A stretch of 64,000 nt of DNA from Dioscorea cayenensis subsp. rotundata (taxonomy: Eukaryota; Streptophyta; Magnoliopsida; Dioscoreales; Dioscoreaceae): the NCBI RefSeq assembly GCF_009730915.1, contig NC_052475.1, forward strand, positions 20,642,285 through 20,706,284, given 5' to 3'. This document shows, one piece after another, positions 12,601 to 23,610 of this stretch (its first letter is position 1; each line of letters starts with the position of its first letter). A program made the translations under genes and the position numbers. Under the pieces are notes generated by a model. The model ran no database searches. It saw nothing but the letters and a program-made list of their open reading frames with translations, and had not been told where the DNA came from.

Positions 12601-15600
12601 GTTCAAATGAACTTTACTTTGAGTTCAAACTTAACTTCCAAGTAATGACTTGCTTGCAGCGCATTGCATGTGCCACACATATGTAGGTTATGGAACAATT
12701 GAACTTTATGTGCACCAACATTGAGTTTCTTGATTGAAAAATCAAGAAATAAATGCACTTCAACTTCAATTTATGGTATTATCTATCTTTGGATTGATTG
12801 ACCATATCCCCCACCTTCAAGAAATAGTATGTTATGATGAAGATCTGTGAACTCATATTTGGCATTTGATGGCTTAACTCTGGTGTCGAAGTGTTACCAA
12901 GGAAGCCAAACCAATCTTCAATTTTTTTGCACTAGGCTAGTTGATGTGTGGTAAAGGAATTGAGTCCGACAGGCTTTTAGGAATGGTACCATAACCAATC
13001 TCTTATGTGGAGGCCTCTTTGGCATTGTTCTTAGAGGAATTGAATTCAGATTTATCTTTGGGTGAACTAAAGTTCTCCAAAAACCTGAAGTTATGAGCAC
13101 AACATATTGGCATGTATGACTGCATTGGTAAACTAATGGAGTATGAGAAAGATTTGCCTGCTGCTTGTTGTTGCCAATGTCTTCTCCGGTATCATGGTGG
13201 TGGGAATGATTTATGTTGATGCAGTGTACTGGCAATTGATGGATAATTGGTATCTTTTCTTGATAATGGTGTTGTGCTTGCACATAGCAATGATGTGATT
13301 TTTGATGTTGATGATCTGTTTTTGATGTTGTTGAGATTCTAACGTAAAATTTCTCAATGTAATAATTCAATTATAATATTCTCTGCATAGCCTCTGATAA
13401 GGTCAAAGAGGATGTACTATATCCATCTTCCAATATCAGTGCTTCTGTTGGGGTTTTAGGAGGCATGATGCAATTCATGAGTTTTTGTTTAGCGGTAAAT
13501 GTTGTGTGAGGTGTAGAAATGCAAGCTTTAATCCCTAGAATACATGTGGGTTGAATTTCAAAATCCAAAGCTTCTAAGTTGGCAAAAAATCTAAAATGAA
13601 ACCCGAAATAAGGTTGTAATCAACAAAGAGGTGTAATCTTCACTCTCAGACAAATTTCTAACAACTCTTTCACAAAGATACCTCTAGAAAGTTAGAAGAA
13701 TAATAGTGGCAATTCAAAAGAAATTATGTTGGAAAGTAACTATGAAATATCCCTGGTTCAAACTTAACCTATACAAAATTAGCCTGGAAATTAATGATTA
13801 AATTTCTGTAATTTATTAATCTTCTTAATTGGTGAGAAAGATACTATATCCTATTCATGCCCTTTCATCTTTAAGCAAGTCTTTTGGAATGTAGGATAGT
13901 CATATTGCTCCAAATAGGATATAGTAATATCTTCTTCATTGGTGCTTTCCATCTTTTGCACTGTGCCATCTGAAATCCACTTGCAAAATTAGTCCATGTC
14001 TTTTGTTAACTCTCTTGCCTATGTAACATAGATGGATACAAAAATGAATGGCTTTAGAAACATTGTTGTTGAGAAATATAGATTAAAAATCTAGCTTGTT
14101 TTAGTACTTACTGCATGCACTCTGATTTAGGCTCTTTTATTGTGTGGCCTTTGTGCTTCAGTAAAATTGTCATTGGCAAACTGTCCATCAAGGGCTCAAT
14201 GCAGGTTAACAGCTTAACGCTGCAGATCTTTTTCCCTGGACCTGATGTATAGTATGACCTCTGTGATGTTGCAGTATATCACATAGATATTATGAATGTC
14301 TAATAGAGTTAGAATGTCATTGATTATGCATTTTTTTATTTTTTTTAAATGAGGTTTGGTCTAATTTAATGACACATATTTTTAATTTAAGTTCCCATTT
14401 TGGGATTGTACTTGATATGATCATTGTACCCTATTATAATTTCTCAGGCATATGATAGTGAGACCAACTATATCATGTCCAAATGGCTAATCGCTGTTTG
14501 AGTTTTGGTTTTGCTTATCTGGATTTCAGTCTTGGCTTTATGGCTAGCATTAAATTCATGTGAAGATTGCAAGCTTTAATGAAGTCTGCTGCAATTACAT
14601 CGTTCATTTGAAAACTATATTTAATTTTGTTTGAACCAAGACGACCACTCATTGTGATGCTTTGTTAGGGGGAAAGCTGTTGAGCTTTGCTTTCTTAATG
14701 TTTTTCTTTAACCAATTGATTTATGTGGAATTTTTTGCGCCTCCAGTACCTTTTACAATAATAATATAATTCTTGATCTTATTCATGCATATTTACCTCT
14801 TTTTATATGGAGCTTTTGGATGTTACCTGATTGTTTGAGAGGAGCTTAATTCTTTGCAGTGAATTTATCAGTTAAAATGAAGAAAGGAGGTCCTCGGAGT
14901 GCATTGTATGAGCTCTGTAAAAAATCCCTATGGCCTATGCCTATCTTTGAATCAACAGAAGAGAAATCAAGGTATGTTTTTACTTAGTATGATTTAATGA
15001 GTTCCTTAATTTTGGTACTCGTAAACGATCTTATACGACTTTAACAAGCAAGGTAATTATAAGCAACATGAAGATGTTGCCAACATGGTATATACCTATT
15101 TTGTAGACACTTTAAGTGGTTAATAATATCAATCAACGCAATATAAAATCTCAGGGCATTTGCAAATAAACCATAAATATTATGCAAGGAGAATATATTA
15201 TTAGTAAATTATTCCTGAATATCATAATGTGGAAGGAAACAAATGGCTCAATTTCATGTATTCAAACCATAATGCTTCGGTCCTTGTTGCTGTGATCTAC
15301 TTTATGCCTTCATATGCCCATTTGATTTGCCATTGCATAATGTTTTTAGGGCCTATTTCTTGTTGCAGATATTTGTGGTGGTGGACTAGGCAGGAATAGT
15401 CAAATTTACAATAACATATAGAAATAGAAATAGTAAATATAAACAGTTTAAGGTGGTTCATTTGGAAAAGCCTACATGGCTACCTTCACCAGGCTGTAGG
15501 CACCAAATAAATTCATTTTGTTGATTTAGATGGATTGGAAAAATTGAACCCAAATATTGGAAATTCAATATGAAAGAACTTTAGAGTATGCTGAAATGCA

Positions 15601-16715
15601 ATCCAAGACATACGCTGAATACCTGGTGTCAGTGTTTCTCCATTCCCTCTTGTGTTAGATACTTGTATGACATTAGGTTAGATGTTTTCTTGATGCCATC
15701 TCTGTTTCTAAGGTATATTTGGTTAGATGTTCATATAATTTACACAACTAGATTGTCTCAATTTTACCCTCTAACCTGAAGACTTCCAATAGACTCTACC
15801 TTGACTTAAATTCCATAGTCACCGACAGTCTGGTGTGTCTCCACCAGATTTATTAGGCACAGGCATTTGCCATACCCAGGCACTTGCCATATCCCCACCT
15901 GAGGTGCAATCATGCTTTAGCATCTAGTGACATTGGTGAAGTGTCAGTAGACCTGGAATTGACCCATAAATATGTATTCACATGCTGAAGCCTGACCCTG
16001 AAGAATTTGCATGATAGTGTGAGCCTTAAATGTTCATAATTGGTGAGTTTATATCTTCTAGCTTCACCTTATCCTTGCTCACTATCATTGCATAACTTTT
16101 TTAATCTTCCAATTATTTTGAAGCCTACCATTACAGTATAATGTGCAAATTCTCAAGTCAAAAGCACCTGGTAATACTGAGTTCTTGGTCAAGCTGGGCA
16201 CGTGTTGCACCACTAAATTTCCATGCAATTCCATCAGCTTGATTTTTGGCCATTCTTATCTCAACACCCTTGCATGTGAACCACTAAAGTAGTAACTCCA
16301 TTAGGTTATTTGTTGAAGTCAATGTGATATAAATATCCATAATCAAAATCATGCACCATCTGGATTCATGTCTGATGTGGTTAAGGAAACTTCTCCAGCA
16401 CTAAGCAACAAGCACTTTTCAAAATTTGTTCTCCATTTCTGGAAGCTAAATTTAGGAAATGGGTGACAACTAAGTATTTAAGATTTATGTTAATCAATTA
16501 ACTTATCCTGCAGTACATCACCCAGTGTGGGTAAAGGAGAAAGAAATGGTCATCTGAGTTTTGTGTCAAGTGGTAAGTTGCATCTCCCAGATGGCAGGAG
16601 CATCAATTGTGTCGGTGAGAGGCGTGCAGATAAGAAGAGTTCTCAGGACTCTGCAGCATTGGCCTTGCTCTATGAGCTGCAGAAACAGGGAAGATGCTGT
16701 GTTGTTGAAGTCTAA
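603..16715 (+). CDS. DCL3: Endoribonuclease Dicer homolog 3 (DCL3), 5'-truncated by the window
   Basis: Plant Dicer of the DCL3 clade. Family role: nuclear cleavage of Pol IV/RDR2 dsRNA into 24-nt siRNAs for RNA-directed DNA methylation. Exons read from splice sites and phase: 603-732, 3138-3243, 3327-3519, 3604-3764, 4299-4517, 4625-4890, 5548-5819, 5900-6402, 6493-6590, 8380-8585, 8680-8889, 9601-10068, 10200-10481, 10649-10975, 11214-11388, 14860-14971, 16514-16715. All phases join, giving about 1,308 residues with no internal stop. Domain order: C-terminal helicase (TTDVAEEGIHVPD, SCGRAR) in exons 3-5; dicer dimerisation domain in exons 6-7; PAZ in exons 8-10 (YGIVLQHSGQPLLLLKQSHN); RNase IIIa (ERLEHLGDSVLKY, second acidic cluster DCVEALIGAYY); RNase IIIb (RLEFLGDSVLDLL, GDMFESIAGAILID); C-terminal dsRNA-binding part in the last exons. 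Both RNase III acidic sets are present, so catalysis looks intact. Roughly 300 N-terminal helicase residues are missing upstream. DCL3 rather than DCL1/2/4 is chosen from the RNase IIIa/b wording (CSKTISDCVEALIGAYYVGG). A 24-nt exon near 964-987 cannot be excluded. Confidence 0.95.
1877..2819. mobile_element. Non-autonomous hAT-type MITE in the DCL3 intron
   Basis: The ends are inverted: ATAGTTATTAAAGGCG at the left and, read on the other strand, ATAGTTATTAAAAGCG at the right, followed by further partial complementarity rich in GCCTTG/CAAGGC. The flanking octamers ATGCTAAG (1869-1876) and ATACTAAG (2820-2827) differ at one base, as expected for an ageing 8-bp target duplication of the hAT superfamily. 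Length 943 bp with no transposase coding. The GCCTTGAGCC-type ends belong to a repeat style common in plant genomes. Confidence 0.8.
2045..2390. repeat. Degenerate ~105-bp tandem repeat inside the MITE
   Basis: The phrase AGCCATTAGATG..CATCAAATTAAATCT recurs near 2084, 2198 and 2296, each time after a T-rich stretch and a TTTTTAAGAGCT-like lead. A shorter fourth trace lies near 2360. These are diverged tandem copies forming the body of the element at 1877-2819. Confidence 0.7.
6591..8379 (+). other. 1.8-kb DCL3 intron between PAZ and RNase IIIa
   Basis: Donor GTTTGATA at 6591, acceptor TTGGTTCAG ending at 8379; phase 1 on both sides. AT-rich. Short open frames inside it, including an overlapping sense/antisense pair near 7406-7681, show no protein similarity I recognise. 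No repeat with clear ends was found. Confidence 0.7.
8890..9600 (+). other. DCL3 intron splitting the RNase IIIa domain
   Basis: A 711-bp GT-AG intron, phase 0 on both sides, between the exon ending INRNVQ and the exon beginning GYVRDAAF. Nothing else recognised in it. Confidence 0.8.
11389..14859 (+). other. 3.5-kb DCL3 intron, probably repeat-laden
   Basis: Donor after CCACCAG at 11388, acceptor TTCTTTGCAG ending at 14859; phase 1. Two short stretches resemble each other (near 12521-12550 and 13901-13930, core ATATTGCTC-AAATA-GAT-TAGTAATA). This hints at a decayed repeat pair, for example eroded LTR ends, between them. No TIR, target duplication or recognisable transposon protein was found, so the origin of the block is unresolved. 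Confidence 0.45.
14972..16513 (+). other. 1.5-kb last DCL3 intron
   Basis: Lies between the exon ending STEEKS and the final exon (phase 2). It has a locally GC-richer stretch at about 15,780-16,330 (GGCACAGGCATTTGCCATACC and relatives) that looks like an old insertion, but I see no ends. Confidence 0.5.
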
Positions 16716-17763
16716 CATTCACAGGTATTTGTGTTTTTAATAACATTTTAGATTATGTGTACATATAGTGTTTCAAGATAAGTTTTTTTATATACGGCCA
16801 TGTAAGATAGGATGGGTCTTGTTAATTATCAAGGTCACAGTGCATTGCTAAGAATAAATATATATAGATAGTCATCAGATGGGTCTTGTTAATTATCAAG
16901 GTCACAGTGCATTGCTAAGAATAAATATATATAGATAGTCTTCAGTTTGGTGGTATGCCATGTTGTATGTTGTATGAGACAAATGGAAATCTTCCGAGCA
17001 GTGCTTTTGTATTAAATGACTATGTTTAGCTGCCTTTTCAAATTAATGACAAGCTTGTCTCAGTGTTTAGTACCTTTTGTCCAAATTTTGCTACCAACTT
17101 GATTGGAATAACATTTAAAGAGGTATAATATTTTGAAATCCTTGATTCATTTCTTTCATGAATTGTAGCTCTATAACTTAAATTATTTTGTTCTGGACCT
17201 GAGTTGGTTAAAGCTACTACTTATCCCTGTGATAGGTTGTTGGTTTATGATTGATTCATCAACAAGTGACTGAAGTATCTCCGTTCTGATAGTCTTCAGT
17301 ATGGGATTTCACTGTTTTTGGTTCTGCATATGGATAACAGAAGATAAAGAATGTGTCCATGTCGAATGGCTGTTCTTTAAAACTTTATTATATTTCTCCT
17401 TCCACATGACTCAAAAGGATTGGAAATACGTGATCTTAGAAACCAAATTTGGGATGCTTTTTGATTTTTTTTTTTTCAAATTCCTGATTGTCTCAATTCA
17501 TATGGAAACTATAGTTAGTTAGGAGGGATGCGCACCCAAGTAATAATCGCATGTAGAGATTTAGCAGCCCATCTTCATATCTCTTAGCAGCATTTATCAT
17601 GGTAATAGAAAATTCCTGAGGACTAGCAGTGAAGATTATTTATTTGGTTTTTTTTTTTAATTAATCTATGTCTTAGGGTCATTATATTTATCGAAATGGC
17701 TTGAAGCCATGAAATCAATGTACCTAACTAGATGCAGATATGCATATATGATTTTTTTTATGG
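16716..17763. other. DCL3 3' flank
   Basis: Region after the DCL3 stop codon. It includes the tandem duplication at 16811-16944 and otherwise AT-rich DNA. DCL3 3'UTR and polyadenylation must lie here, but no single signal stands out. Confidence 0.5.
16811..16944. repeat. 67-bp tandem duplication just downstream of DCL3
   Basis: Two adjacent copies of a 67-bp unit beginning GATGGGTCTTGTTAATTATC, at 16811-16877 and 16878-16944. They differ at a single base near the end (CATCA versus CTTCA), so the duplication looks recent. It probably lies in the DCL3 3'UTR or just beyond. Confidence 0.92.
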
Positions 17764-18054
17764 TTTAATTGCCGTACAGGTCCCTATAATTGTGTATTTT
17801 TTGTTTTTTTAGTTCTTCTAATATTTTTGGATACAATTAAGTCCTCATATTTGGTTGAGTTGGGTCATTCTAGTCCACGGTAATATTTTTAGGTACAATT
17901 AAGTCTTTGCAATTTACACTTGTCTATTTACACCGTGGACTAGAATGACTTAACTCGACTAAATATGAAAACTTAATTGTACCTAAAAATATTATAAGGA
18001 CTAAAAAATAAAAAGTACATAATTATGAGGATCAGATAAGCAATTAATTTTTTA
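17764..18054. mobile_element. Foldback (hairpin) MITE
   Basis: The left arm (about 17766-17881) and right arm (about 17936-18053) are near-perfect inverted copies over ~115 bp. The arms start TTAATTGC and meet at GACTAGAATGAC / GTCATTCTAGTCC on either side of a ~54-bp loop, and the loop itself repeats part of the arm (GGTACAATTAAGTC). No coding capacity. Transcription across it would give a long hairpin. The superfamily was not determined. Confidence 0.85.
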
Positions 18055-18570
18055 ATTGACCTATAAAGCTATCATTTTGATTTGATGGCCCTGAAGTTCA
18101 TTTTGACAAAATGTTATAGCTTTAAATTTATATCTTTTTCAATATATATATATATATATATATATTTGTGCTACTGTGCATTTTGATTTGATGTTTCCTA
18201 GTCATTTTGATAGAGATAATTAACCTTGGGATCATATAAGTTTTTTTTATCAAAAAAGTTTAAAAAAAAAAAAAACCTTATTTATTGACATCCATGAATT
18301 CTCTGGGTAATATTAAGAAGCATCCGTTTTGCTTGTCTAGCATTCTTACAGTTAGTACTGCAAAAAATCAGAACAACATTATCAGCATAAGTGACATGGG
18401 TGATTTTTTTAGCTTAGTAGTTTATACGAATACCTCTGTTATTGAATACATTGAGTTGGAGTAATCCACTATCTATTAACAGGAAAAGAAAACTTGATGG
18501 TGGAGATGCATTAATCGATGACGGTGTGGAATACTAAAAATTGTTAATAACAACGTAATGATCAATTTAA

Positions 18571-19252
18571 GTGTGCGTTTGGATTATTGTAATGAAATTA
18601 ATGTAATGAAATGAGGGGGAATGATGTAATGAAAAGAGAGGAAAAGAATGGGTAGGTGATGTGATGAAAAAGTTATTTGATTGGAGAGGTAATTCCTTGA
18701 GATTGAAAAAAAGTAAAAGAGTAATATATTGAGAATTGAAAATGTGAAAAAAATATAATGTAAAATTACTTTTATACCTTTAATATAAACAAATAAATTT
18801 GATTGCTTATAAAATATTTTAAATAAGTTTTAATTATTATAATTATTTATTAAAAGTACTTATTAATTATTTTATGACTTATATGTGAAATAAATATTTA
18901 TTTAATATAATTATTTTATGATTATTATAATTAAATTATTTTAATATTAAGACATTTGTAGTAAATATAAATATTTATAGTTAAATATCAATTATTTTAA
19001 TATCAATATATTTATATTTATTTAATATATTAATATATTGTTATATATATATATATACTCAAATATATATGTTAGTGAGAGGTAAAATGGGTAATTTACA
19101 TCTATTACCCTTCCATCCTCTTTCATTCTCCTTAATATGGGGAATGGACCATTATCTTGTGGGAGTTAATGGTAATCCTTTCAAGGTATTGATTACCATC
19201 TTAAAATATTTTCTAAACATGAGAATGAATAATGGTTCTCTCAAACGGCCCA
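18571..19252. mobile_element. Probable MITE, GTGCGTTTGG type
   Basis: The left end TGTGCGTTTGGATTATTG and right end TTCTCTCAAACGGCCCAT are imperfect inverted repeats (GCGTTTGG / GCCGTTTGA) around very AT-rich DNA, a common plant MITE style. The flanks AATTTAAG and AATTTTAAG may be a decayed target duplication. Boundaries are approximate. Confidence 0.55.
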
Positions 19253-20025
19253 TAATTTTAAGTTGGAATTTTGATGAGCATGCTATTAAAGGTTATCACT
19301 ACACAGTTAGCAGTATAAGATACCATGTTTAGGGACACAACAATGGGAGGGAGCGCTCTGGAGATTGTTGGAAATTAGCATGGCATCATACTTGTGATTC
19401 ATCTCCAATTTTGAGTGTGAGCTATATTTTTATCTTCATACTTTTTAAGCGTGTATCTTGTTCTCATCTTTTTAGTATTTTGATCACTCTTTTTCAAATA
19501 CTGTTTCCAGAATTTTTGGGTGTTTAATTTCTCCTTAAAATAAGCATGAGGTCATAATTGTGAAGATAAGCCATTCAATTCCTTGTTCATTATTAGTGCA
19601 AGAGAGTCATGAGCCTTTTTATTTTATTATGATAGTTGCCGTTTCTTTTTTCTTTAAATTACTATTAATAAAAACCAATATTTTGAATTAAGAAATTATT
19701 ATTTTCTTTTGGTATTTTACGAATAAGCTTTCTTTCAAAAGTTTACGTTAGTTGTGAACAAAACTGGAATAGAATTTTTTGAATAAAACTTTTTTATTCA
19801 GACATAAATTGCTTTGGAAACTTTTGGCTTGTACATCAAGTTCCACAAGAATAACATGCAAAGTGTAGAAGAACCATATCATTCAAATTATCAACAATGA
19901 CTTTTTTATTCTACTGCCAAAACAGTAATGTCAAAAATATCAAAATAAAATAAAAAAACAAAAACTACAGAGAGTGAGAAGCTAGCATTCCCTTCTACTA
20001 TTACTCAGAAAAGATGAACTAAATT
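19253..20025. other. Intergenic, includes the likely 3'UTR of the CHUP1-like gene
   Basis: AT-rich DNA between the MITE and the stop codon of the minus-strand gene. It separates two convergent genes (DCL3 +, CHUP1-like -). No other feature seen. Confidence 0.5.
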
Positions 20026-22502
20026 TCATATATGGCTAAAAGAGGCTGATCTTTTCCTTATAATTTTTGACATCTTATGAGATCCTCTCAAAACATCCGC
20101 AAATCTCTTAAGCTCAGCCTTCTCAGGGAAGTTCTTTTCTTCGTCTCCGAGCAAACTATTTCGACAAAAACTGATCATCCTCTCATGCTCAACCTCTCCG
20201 CTCACATAACTCCTGCATTGTTCTCCTTTCACCTCTTTTACTTCCAATCTCTGTTTTCCAAATTCTTGCATGTCCATTGATGTTCTACTTGTTGCCTTAC
20301 TTTGTCCTTGTTCATCGCTTCGCGTTAAGATTAGTTCGGTAGCAGTCCCGTGCTCTTCGGTCATGCATGAAGAGAAGCTATCATATGAGTCCCGGCCAAT
20401 CATGTCATCAGTCGAGCTGGATACTGACATTCTTCTCTCAGAGTTCGAATGGCTTATCGGTGGTGTAGTATGGATGTTTTTCCCCAGCACTAGCTTCTTC
20501 AGCTTGACTAAAAACTTTGATTTCTTTGTTCCCTGGCTGTTTGTCGTGGTCGTCGAGGAGATATCGAATGAATTATCTTCAGAATCTGCTGTTGAGACTT
20601 GAGATGAGGGATACGAATACTCTGAATCGAAGTCTACAAGACCGATGTTCTTCTCATCACCGTTGGATTTTGCGTATTCTAGTATGAGCTGTTTGGCCTT
20701 TGCTTCAGACTTTGGGCTCAAGTTCTTGCTTAAATCTCTTGCTGCTGCTTTTCCCGGGCGGTGGCTGAAAGTTCCTGAGCTCGTACCGGAGACAAGCATT
20801 GACCCATCTAAGATACACTAGCTGCTCAACATCGGCACAACGATCTGTTTTTAGTTGATCAATGTCATTCATCAGTTTCTCATTCACTTCTCTTAACTGA
20901 TTCACATCCTCCATAAGATCTGCCTGATAACAATTCATTCAGATGTTTTCAACTTCAGAACTATGTAAAAATTCTAGTAATAAACACAATACCAAAGAGA
21001 AAAATATCATACCTTTGGAACCTCAACAGAAGATGCAAGCATTTGTGCAGCTTCCATTTTCTTCATCAACTCCGAATTCTCCTCTAACAACCTCGAATTA
21101 ACGATTTTGAGAGTTTCAACCTCAACTTCCAATTCATTCAACCTCTTCACCTGCCTCTCCAATTCCACATTGCTTTGGTTGTTCGCCTCTTTAGCCTGAA
21201 GCTTGCTGATTATTTGATGCATTGCAGAAATCTTCTCCTTTGCTTGCTCTCCATCAGATTTCAACTTCCTTTTCAGTAGTTTAACCTTAGCTCTGGAAGA
21301 CTCAAGCTCAGACATCACTCTACTAGAGTAATCGGATACAAGAGCTTGAAGTCTCCGGTTATCAGCCTCTAACGACTCGATCTTCATAGTATAAAGTTTA
21401 GTCTCCATGGTGTTTATCTTCAACTTGCTTTCGAGTTCTCTCATAGCGGTTTCCTGCTCTTCCATTCCATAATATTCGAATAGTTGGAGCTCAAGACATC
21501 TCTCCCTTTCGCTAAGGGAAACAACTAAGTTCCGAAGAAACTCGATCTCCTGATCCATAGCAATGTGATTTTCAGTCTCAAACTTCTTGAGCACCGAAAC
21601 GGAAGTTGGAGTTATGTTTTCGGGATCTCGCCCGTTTGCCTCAAACTCCTTCATTATCTCATTGAATTCGGGAAGGAGATATCCGTCTTCATCCTTCGAA
21701 CTCTTTCGGGAAGGAGACAGTTCTACGACAGTGGTTGTAGTGGTGGTGGTTGTGGTGGTTGTGCCATTGACAATCTTTGCAAGAGCTTCATCCTTTAAAA
21801 TACAAAGACCAAATACATATCATAATATGGATAGTTGTTTCATCTAAAGAACAACATATGTTGATTATTCAAACAACTAACAAGATTCATCTTCAGCAAT
21901 GCCTTCATTATTTCATATTTATAATTCCAATTTCACAAATGAATCAAGAACATCACATCAATACACACTACATATTCTAAAAATCAAAACCACCAGAAAA
22001 AATTCATCTTTAACAATGTTTCATTCCTTCAGAATTCTAATCCCCAACATTTATATAAAACAAAAAAATATATTTTTTTTCTTTTAAAAAAAAACCTTGT
22101 TAAAGCCAGAGAAAAAAGAGATCAAATGCTTACATTTTTCAGAATCCGAAGCTCATCTTTGAGCCCACCACCTTTGTTGATCTCCCCACCTGATTTCAAC
22201 CCATCTCCTGCCATTTAACCACCACTATAAATTTAAAAAATAAAAAACTTGAACTCAACAGGTTCAAAACCTGGAATTGAATTCTGAGAACGAAGACGAG
22301 AACGAAGATGGGAAACAAGAAACCCAGCAAATGAAAAGGCAACAGCCACACCAAGCTTCAGTAACCAAGGCCTCATATCCCTCTTGTTTCTCACCAAAAC
22401 TACCATTCCTGAACTACTACAAACCATACCGTGAGAAAATGGAAAGAATGACAAAAGCTGGGCACTTGCTATCTCCTCAATCGTCTCCTCCTTCGCATCC
22501 AT
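20026..22502 (-). CDS. CHUP1/IPGA1-family coiled-coil protein, with an apparent 1-bp frameshift
   Basis: Plant protein related to CHLOROPLAST UNUSUAL POSITIONING 1 and its shorter paralogues (IPGA1 type); family roles are chloroplast/actin positioning or cortical microtubule organisation. Exons in transcript order: 22502-22271, 22207-22134, 21792-21013, 20923-20026; phases agree and the first intron is only 63 bp. About 660 residues: a short N-terminus with a hydrophobic anchor (WLLKLGVAVAFSFAGFLVSH, about residues 45-65), a run of ten threonines, the conserved DGYLLPEFNEIMKEFE motif, a long coiled coil, then the CHUP1 signature YLRWVNACLRYELRNFQPPP followed by ARDLSKNLSPKSEAKAKQ. These last two blocks lie in different frames: an extra base near 20750 (CCGCCCGGGAAAAGC) breaks the frame. 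Read as it stands, the protein would stop early and lose about 250 C-terminal residues. Sequencing or assembly error is as likely as a real null allele. MAGDGLKS at 22214 is an alternative start without the anchor. Confidence 0.85.
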
Positions 22503-23610
22503 CTTTGATCACAACCCATGCCTCTCCTCCTTCCTTTCTTTGCAAATCAAATAAAAATCAAATTGGAAAAGAAAAAAAACAAAAGATAAAAAAACTATTT
22601 GTTTTTGTCAGGGATGAAAATGGTGTGGAACTTGGAATGTTGGTGGTAGGGCTGTCTAAAGCGGATTTGTCTCTGGCCCACACAATGAAAGAGATTTTTT
22701 TTTTTTGGACTTTTGTTGTTTTATTTGCCAAATTTGGGAGGTTTCTAGTGTGATGTGTGGATTTTTAACTGAATCTAAATTCGGTCAAAAAGAGTAAAAG
22801 ACATTTGGAGAGATCAGAGTTTTTGAATTGGTTGGATTTTTTTCAATCATATATGTATGTATATATATATAAATTTATATTTTTATATACACACGAGTCT
22901 TATGGGGTCATAATGCATGTTTATTAAAGTAAATATTATGGTTTTCATTTATTATGGATAGGTTAGGAAAAAACGTATTCTTTATATTATAAATGATTGC
23001 GTTAAATTAAATCACATGGTTTAAAATAAAAAGTGGGGATAAGAACATATAAATCTGATATGTAGTTATATTTTAATAATCTTGATTTGTTGATATCTAC
23101 ATTATTATTTATTGAGTTTTTGTCCGAGTATTATTATACATTTTTATGTAATGATGTAAATATCTGTATAAATCTTGAATATAAATGTTGCTAATTATTT
23201 GCCTGTTCATTTTTGAGTACGTGTTTAGGTTGATAGCAAAGAGAATGATAATTTTTTTAAGGTCAAGGCAAGACGGAAAAATAAATATTAGTAATATTAT
23301 TATATAAGTTTTTTTTAATAAATTCAATAATTGTTGTCGGAGGGTGGGTGCTGGGATCGAAAATTAAATGTCCAGCCCCTGAGCTGTGTTACTCAGTGAT
23401 GCCGTGTCAGATTGTAAGCCTATACCTATAACTGAGGATCTATTACCATCATTGCGTCTAACGAAACTTAAACTAAGAATTTTTTTGAAAGTTTCTCATC
23501 AACTTTTTTTGTAATGGGGCAATAATGCTAAGATATAAATTCTTTTGCATTAGTATATAAATTAGGATATAAAAACAAAAGGCCAATTTAGGTTCACTTT
23601 CACTTATATA
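22503..23610. other. CHUP1-like 5' flank and intergenic DNA
   Basis: Upstream region of the minus-strand gene; the first bases carry a CT-rich leader on the transcript strand. No clear TATA box. The rest is AT-rich, with TA repeats near 22855-22890 and an unassigned GC-richer patch at about 23335-23470. Confidence 0.45.

Noticed and set aside
12918..13568. Minus-strand frames of 150 and 65 residues in the DCL3 intron
   Set aside because: His/Gln-rich, no family likeness and no splice context; more likely chance frames in an old repeat.
20077..20602. Plus-strand frames inside the CHUP1-like gene
   Set aside because: Shadows of the minus-strand exon, which has clear family motifs and splice sites.
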